Source of the DNA: Phallusia mammillata
Lineage: Eukaryota; Chordata; Ascidiacea; Phlebobranchia; Ascidiidae
Direction: 5' to 3'
NCBI GenBank assembly: GCA_003260075.1
Contig: QLIY01000197.1
Span: forward strand, 127,393 to 191,392
DNA length: 64,000 nt
Positions 13,735 to 22,700 of this stretch are shown piece after piece. The notes under the pieces are model-generated. The model ran no database searches. It had not been told where the DNA came from and saw only the letters and a list, made by a program, of their open reading frames with translations. A program made the translations under genes and the position numbers. Position 1 is the stretch's first letter. Every line of letters begins with the position of its first letter.

Positions 13735-16700
13735 CAATAAATTCTATTGCAATTCCAAACATTAACAATTACTGATCAGCACCAAGTTCCACAATCTATT
13801 TTGGTTTTTTGATTGCAGCAATTTTTAAAACATCTGCAATAGAATGTATTCATTATGTACTCCACACAAAAACAGAAAAAATGTAGCATGTGTTGTATCA
13901 ATCGCACTAAAGGCTTTAATTCATAGTAAACCAAAAATCTATTCAATTTAGGAGTGAATACTTTTTAAATGCTAATCCCATAAAACTTAATTCAAGTTTG
14001 CATACAATACTTTTCTCCTTGGTTTGCAAAGTTTTAAAATGTCACTGAAAATTGCCTTCAATGGCAACGTTGAGGCCAATCCATTGTCGTATTCAAAGCT
14101 GATCATGTATCTAACAGCACTAGTATTTAAACCCATTGGGGGGGGGGGACAATACTTTTCTCCTTGGTTTGCAAAGTTTTAAAATGTCACTGAAAGTTGC
14201 CTTCAATGGCAACGTTGAGGCCAATCCATTGTGCCTCTTATTCAAAGCTGATCATGTATCTAACAGCACTAGTATTTAAACCCATTCATATGAATGATTT
14301 AACTTAGCAGTTTGAAGGCTTTGGGATTAGTGTTGCACGGAGAAACCTTTGTTATATGATCTGTCACTCACGTAAAAGATTGTTTTGTGTTAACTCAATT
14401 AGACCAGCAGTTGGGCCAACCCTACAGACCGCAAAATCCTACAAATTAAGCCGAGAGGATTTGCTAGTGTTATGTTTTTGAAACTTGTACACCCACTAAA
14501 TGATGTGTGGCGCTTGAAATTATTTTAGTTGAAATTTTTTGGAATTAAAACACACTATGCATTTTACCATGCATCACCTAAAACCTGATGTTTAATCATG
14601 AATATACTAACAGAAAATATGATCTAAGTTTAAAAAAAAATCTGAAATATTTAGTGGAACTTTTTTGATTGGAAAACACATTATGCATTTTAACAAGCAT
14701 CACCTAAAATCTGATGTATAATCATGAATATATGTACAGAATTTATTGTTTTAGTTTTAGAAATGATCTGATTCTTTCTGAAACAAATTAGGCTTTGTGC
14801 AAAGTACATTTGATTGTTGGACTATGTATTTTTTATGTTGTTACAACTTTAGCATTATTCTATGTTCTGTGAACCTGGGTTAATTCTGACCCATTAGCTT
14901 TTAACTTTAGGCAAAGATTCAGATTAACTAATGTTGATTAGTCAAGGTCTTACCACATTACAAATCATTTGTACCTCGAGTTTTTGGCGAATTAGGCGAA
15001 GATCCGGATTAACCAAATCCGATCTCAATTGTAAAATACACACTATCAAAAGAGAAACACATTTTGCCACTTTTGCACATTACAAAAAAAAGCAAATCAC
15101 TATCTCATACTCAACACAAATTTTGGCAGATGGTTGTGGTTTTTTGAAACCTACAGCTTTTTAAGTTATTTCCAGCTGCTATTTATAGATTAAAATTTTT
15201 GCACAACAGGGTATTGGACCCCCGCCACCCCCACCCATGTCGCAAATGATGAAATCCGATAAACCGCGTTCCAGTTCTCAACTTACCCTCAGCAAACTTG
15301 AGGAAATGAAAGTGTCAGAACTCAAAGAAGAACTTAAGTTCCGACGACTTAAGGTAATCTATCTTTGTATAAAATACCCAATTTCAGAAAATGTGTGTTT
15401 AAATATATGACTACTTGCTTTTATCTGTAACTTTGTGTTACCCCTTTTTTCTGTTGTGCAGGACCAAGTTGCATCTGTTTTGTGACTTTAATTTTACATT
15501 TTACCTGATGAATAGCAACTTTTAAAACATAAAAATGTTTACCACTAATATATTGGCTTCTATCTTCTTGTTGAGAATATTTCAAACCATAAATTGTGCA
15601 CTCAAATATTTTTTAAGTTTTGCAATTTGGTTGTTGGTTTATCGTTATCATTAGAAAAATACCTATAAGGGCATTAACTTGATTTTTGAACATGACATAT
15701 TGAATTGTTAAACTTTTGGTTTTGTAAAATTCAGATTTTTGTCTGTATTTGTTTAAACATTTGTCAAGTTTAAAAAATATGTATATGATTGTACTGTCAT
15801 TATTACTGGAATAAAAGGGCATTCATTAATAACAACACTTTTTAACATGACATATTGAATTTTATAACTTTATTACAAGCATTGACATAATTTTTGTATT
15901 TTGTCAATATTTTGTATTTTTGGTGGTATGCATGAAACTAAAGAATTTTGAAAATTTAAAATTTCTTTTTAATTTTTAGGTTACGGGCACAAAGGAAGTA
16001 TTGGTGGAAAGGTTGAAACCATTCTGTGTTGACAGTGAAAACCCATTGTAAGAATGAATATATGTTTTCTGCATGGACAATTTAATGGACCAATTTGTTA
16101 CATGTAACACACTATATGCTTAACATTTTGTGATTGTCACTTTTGCACACCACATTTCGTAAGAAAAACTAGTAACATATGTTTAAAATTTCAAGATTAC
16201 ATTTTTGTTTTAAGGGTTCAAATTGTTTGAGCAGGTTTTTGCAAACCAAAACTTACATCAAATGTTTTGCTGTTTTGACAAATACTTTAAGTGTTTCATA
16301 CATTTAAAAATATCCTGAAAAAATTGCCCACTTAAATGTATGTAACAAACATTGGGCAATATGTAGAACTTAAAGATTAAAACAAAGTGGTAAAAAACAA
16401 TGATTACAAACAACCGTGGCATTGTGCTAACTTTAAAATTATTGTTTGTAGCCTTGCGGACCTTCAAATTGGCGATGACAATTCTTCTACAGGTGCTTAC
16501 GTCACAGCTGGCAGTCCTACTACCATGAATGATGTAAGTTTAAAATGTAAAAAAATTAGTAATTAATAAATGCTAGTGTTTCATCACATATGAGGCCCAA
16601 GGCTTACATAAGTTTAGTAAGCCTGCTGCCACTGTATGACATTCAGAAATACATAGATATTTTGCTGATAAAATACCATGGGCCTTTACAGTTTTAAGAA

Positions 16701-19700
16701 ACACTGATATATGGAAAATACTGATTCTTGTTGCTGCATATTTCCTTTACAATTCATCAAATGGTTTAATGCACATTAGTGTTTTCATTTGAAAAATTTT
16801 TTAAATCCTAAACACTTATCTTTGTAGAAATGGAACTATGATATATGTCGAAAATTCGTTTATAGCAAACATTGCAGGAATTGCTCTAATTATTGTAACA
16901 AATGAAACGATGGTTTTTGGCATCGGTTATTATGGGCCCTTCCCTGAAGGGGACACATATTGATTTTACTCAAATTGTTTTTGTTTTTTTTCTTTTTTTT
17001 TCTTCCTNNNNNNNNNNNNNNNNNNNNNNNNNNNNNNNNNNNNNNNNNNNNNNNNNNNNNNNNNNNNNNNNNNNNNNNNNNNNNNNNNNNNNNNNNNNNN
17101 NNNNNNNNNNNNNNNNNNNNNNNNNNNNNNNNNNNNNNNNNNNNNNNNNNNNNNNNNNNNNNNNNNNNNNNNNNNNNNNNNNNNNNNNNNNNNNNNNNNN
17201 NNNNNNNNNNNNNNNNNNNNNNNNNNNNNNNNNNNNNNNNNNNNNNNNNNNNNNNNNNNNNNNNNNNNNNNNNNNNNNNNNNNNNNNNNNNNNNNNNNNN
17301 NNNNNNNNNNNNNNNNNNNNNNNNNNNNNNNNNNNNNNNNNNNNNNNNNNCTAATATGGGACCCAATACAAAATAAGCATAGGAAATATATTTATGTTTT
17401 AAAATAGGTTATAGTGTATATGCAAGGGCAATATGTGCTAAGCCACCCTTCTAGTTTTGCATGATTTTCGACATTAGGTCCGTATTTTCAAGTAAAAAAG
17501 TCATGTCCAGGACCAAAATTTTGCAACATGATTTAGGATCATATTCATAGTCCATATCTCCCAGTTAAGTTGGTCAAAAATCCGCAGCACATATAGCCAT
17601 GCTGATGTTCAGTGTTAAGTGGAGCATAAAGATGATGCTTAGTGCCAGGACAAAGTGAGGCAAAAATTTGTCTGAAAATCACATAATGATAAGTGAAGGT
17701 TGAAATGAGTTCAAGCTATGACGCATGATTCCTCAAACTCCTCTTATTTTTCGTCATGCAAGATAGCCTTTGAAAAACACATTCAGTTTTGGACAGTAAA
17801 AATTGTGGGCTTTTTTGGAAAAAGTTACTGTTTTTCTATGGTTTATATTAGCTGATTTGACTTATCCTAATCCATTTTATTGCTATTTTTCTCAAAAGAA
17901 TCATTTTTAATTACAAATATAACAGGCCAAAGAGACGTAAAAATCGACATGCTTTTATTATTCAAACTTTTACGTCTATTTGGGCCGTTACATTTGTTAC
18001 AAACTACATAAATATTAACAGGTCACTTTTCAAGCTGTAGCCCAAGAAAATCACGCAATGCAGCCTATTATCACCCAGGGAATTACCCTTAGCCCCAACA
18101 ACACTGAACAAGTGGGGTCGAACGATGCGGGCCCCAGCACAGCTTTCACTATCGACCCCAACACAGTTTTCACCCACCGTGTTGCGAGAATGCCTATCCC
18201 GGAGCAGCATAAGATTGTGTTGAAACAAGAGAAGTTTACTATGCCAACCTGGCATTCAAATATACAAGATGCAAGGTAATCAATATTCCTACCTATTTCT
18301 TTTATGTTTTTTTTCATTTTTTGTTTAACGTATTGTTGTTAGGCGTCAAGTCCATCGGGCACGCATTTTTTTCTAAAAGCCTGCGATGAAAGTTTTTTTT
18401 ACGAGTTAGTAGGAAAATATCGGTTCAAAGTATAAACTTTAAATGCATGCACATGTTATATACATACAGTATTTGCGATTATGTACTGTCTTTTTTCATA
18501 TCCCACTACTTACTCCCATGTGCGTTTTTTGTTGTGTGTTCGCAAATGTTTTACTTAATTGCTCTCAAGAAACCTTTAGCATCACACCAATTGAACAACA
18601 AATTTGTTAAACTATCTACTGTGGCGTTTTACCCCTAGCACTAGACCAGCGGTTCTTAACCTTTTTTTGTCCACGCCCCCCAAGAGGTTTGTCCGGCACT
18701 TTACGCCCCCCTGAAACAGGCAAAAAACGGATGTTTTTTTTTCAAACACTTGCAGCAATAGAACTGCAAGAAGTCTCTCATGCCTATGTTGTAAACCAGG
18801 GGTCACCAAATTGCAGCGGGGGCTTTAAAGATAGTGCAAACATGCAGAATACATTTTAGTAATTATTTTACCTGGTCCAACAGGATTTTACAACGCATAA
18901 GTGTGATCCAAACGCAGTTTGTTACGTCACAGATAAAAGCAATTACGGTATTGTACGCGAACAATTGCTTTTTTNCAACAGGATTTTACAACGCATAAGT
19001 GTGATCCAAACGCAGTTTGTTACGTCACAGATAAAAGCAAATACGGTATTGTACGCGAACAATTGCTTTTTTTTGTTCCTTGAGATAGAATAAAGGTGCA
19101 TTAGTTGGTGAATGAGACACTTTTTTTGTTTTTCATAATTTTACAATAAAACAGCGGCACCATCCCAATACTAATACGGTCGTGGAAAGAGATGAATCCT
19201 CTGCGGTCTTGTCAAAATCGCCCCGCGAGTGCCNTCCACGCAGCGCAAACCAGTGCATGTAGTACTTTGTACTGTTACGTGTCAATTGATTTATTAAACT
19301 CTGAACCCACTTTCAATTTGCACAAACCGCATTACTGTAAGGAAAGCCAATTTCGCAGAATATTTATAGGCAATAAAACGGAAACGACAGGTCATACGCA
19401 GCACTGCCTTCTATCTTCCGATCTTACACACCGGTGTCAATCGGTTTGTATTCTGAAATCAAATAACGAACGCCAATTTGCTTTACACACTGTACGTATG
19501 TATTAATTGCAAAGGGGGGGGGGGTTCCTTGAGATAGAATAAAGGTGCATTAGTTAGTGAATGAGACACTTTTATGTTTTTCGTATTTTTACAATAAAAC
19601 AGCGGCACCATCCCAATACTAATACGGTCGTGGAGGGGGGGGGGTCCCTTTTCTATACTGATCAACTAAAAACTTTGCCTCGTATGTCATTATTTAAAAT

Positions 19701-22700
19701 GTGTGTTACGTCATAAGGCATCATAATATTCACTTCCTTTTAAATATCGTTGTTTGTTTGCTCTCAAACAACGCACTACATTTGCAAAACAAATACTAGG
19801 GGGACTTGAGTCAAAAGTTAAATAAATTTGACTTTTGGCCCCACGCCCCCCTTGGAAATGTCTTGCGCCCCCCTGGTTAAGAACCACTGCACTACTAGTG
19901 CTAGACCCTTTGATTAACCCATATCCCACAAAACACTAATGTGTAGCTTCAGATGCATTTTTATAGCGTGTTTTAGTGAAAGAAAATGGGTTTATAAAGT
20001 CGTTCGGTGTGTTTTAATATTTATGGGTAAAATGTACATGCCGATAGTACGTTCCAATTTGCGGTCTTTGCCAATTTGTGCTGAAGATCCTATTAATCAC
20101 TAGTTAAAAATTGTTTGTTAGGTTATAACACAAGCTAGATCGCGAATTATCTAAAACAAATCCATAGGGTTGCGCCTAAAAAAATTAATTGGCAACTTTT
20201 TTACTCTTTATGTTATTCTGCAGGGTTGTAACCATGGTAACGTCGCACGCCCCTACGACGAGTTTCAGTTTTCCGGAGGCCGTTGATGTAAACAAGGACA
20301 AGCTTCTCGAAAAACAACAGAAAGAGATAAACGATCTTCGCCGTATGGTGGAACTACATCGCTCACAGCTCATTAAACTGCAGGAACATCAATCGCCGGT
20401 TTGTAACAAGAAATATTATCATAGGTTGTGTTGGTGATGGGACATGGGGTCAAACTATGGTAGATTTGAACGTGAAAATAACGATATAGTTTTGTTTGCG
20501 AACATTTTTGCATATTTCGTTAAATTTTCTGAGATAGCCTACAGTGAACCTCGGTTAATCCGGACACGTTTGGACCAAAAAATGCCTGGATTGGGCGATG
20601 ATTCGGATTAACCGATGTCGATTAGTTAAAGCCTTACCACATTACAAATCAATTGTATCTCGAGTTTTGACCGAATTAAGCGAATATCCGGATTAACTAA
20701 GGGTTACTGTATTTGATGGATAAGAAACAGCTTGGGGGGGGGGTGGCGAATTAGGCGAAGATCCGGATTAACTAAGGGTTACTGTATTTGATGGATAAGA
20801 AACAGCTTATTGTTAAACATAGCTATTTCTTATAGGACGATTGCTAATTAAGTGCACTAAAAGTATATTGATATGAAAAGCTGGTTATTATAGGTCTCCT
20901 TCCCAAACGGGGACACAATTTTTCTTGTCTGTATTTTTTTTCTTATGTCAAATGATGGTTTGTTCCAAGAATAAAAAAGACTGCTTCAAACTGTTTCAAA
21001 TTTACCTTGTTTTCTTGTTTCACACAACTTGTTTTTTGTTATTCCACCTGTGACAAATTCTATCTACAGGAATTAGAAGGACAACAATCAGAAAATCTCC
21101 AACAACAATTACAACAGCAACAACAAGCGTTTGAGTTTTCACAAGCAGCCATAAACAATCATCGTTCTCAACCAGCAGTGCAATTTTGCTCAAGGTACGC
21201 TGTTCTTATTGAAGTAATTTTATTGCTATGTTGTAAAACAGAACTGTAAGCTGTCCAAGGCCGAGCTAGGCCCCGAAGTACTAAAATTGCTGCATAAATG
21301 AAGCCAGTTGTGAAGTCCGTTATTATTGGGTCGTTATTTTCCTCATTAAAAGAGATTCTTTTTGTTTTACTTGTTTTGTGGAATGTTACACATCTTATGC
21401 ATAACACAGCTGCGTAAGATCCACTTTAAGTAATTTTCACGCTTTTCTATTATTGTTTCCAGATTAGTTTAATGTCACTGCAAATAATGAACATATTACA
21501 CGATATACATGTGACGTCATATTGTTACGTAACATGAAACTATTAACAAGAATTTATAAAGTATGTAGTAAAACATCTCCATGTAGCATTCCAGTAGCTT
21601 TAAAGCAGTGGTTCTCAAACTCGGTTTTCGGAGCCGCAGGGGGGGGGGCCTATTTTAGCTTGTCTTAATCTTTAGTGATTTTCTCAAGGTTTCGTTTTTT
21701 TGCGGCTCCCTACCACTTAAAAAAATACCATTTGGCCCCGACAATAAAAAAGTTTGAGAACCACTGCTTTAAAGTGTTCGTGTAAAATTGTGTGTAACTT
21801 AGTTGTTGTGTTAGATCAAGTTTATTTGAAAGTGTCATTTTTCTAAATTCTTTCCAACAAATAAAAATGTTGATCTAAGATTCTAAGGAGTCAGTGGAAT
21901 AACTCCACTTTACGTTTAACGTCATTGATGATTTAACAAAGCCGCTAACATAGGACCAACCAGAGATGGGCCAAAACTGTAAATATTCTGTTTGGTCGAA
22001 CACCGAACATCTCACGTTAATAGATTTCACCTTAAATGTATTTAAAAACAGTCATTTTCTTCGTGGATACCCTTGCGGACACTAGTTTCGTATGTTAGCA
22101 AGGCATGAATATGCAAATTTAATATCCGGTTCAGTTTGTGCAACCAGGCTTTTTTAAGGTTTGGTTTGGGTCACCGCTAAGTAGTTTTAAGAGACCGCAA
22201 GTGTTTCATTTAAATACCAAAAAATAACCATGTAGTTGCAAGTCCAAATTTTGGGAAACCGCTGGAGAGAACGGTCCCCCCAAAACACCTCAAAAAAAAA
22301 ACAGTGTGTGCAACTGTTCGGCCGAGCAACCAGTATCAAAAACAGCGATGCTCAGTACCGAGTACTCGGGTTCTGGCTCGATTCGGCCTATCCCTAGACT
22401 AACTACAGTGCGTCTACCTGGCCACTGAATTTTTTTGACACTAATACATTTTTCCTGGTCCTACATGTTTTGTTTTTGTTTTTCAGCAACCCTTCTACTG
22501 CCAGACAAACATCCACAGCCTCACAACCATATAATAGTCCTCCTAACTACGACCAGGCTTACGAGGTATGAACATATTAACTTATAGTGTCAGATTTAGA
22601 TACTGGCGCCAAAAAATCTAGGTTTAATAGGATTAATAGACTATGCCAGTTGTTCCCAAACGAGGAGGAATTTACTTTAATTTTTACATGTGGTTTGTAA

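Noticed and set aside
13580..13768. 62-aa frame with a long polyproline tract (minus)
   Set aside because: The prolines come entirely from the 69-G run, which I regard as a gap placeholder.
16890..17376. Frames of 138-158 aa across the N gap
   Set aside because: They consist mostly of unknown residues.
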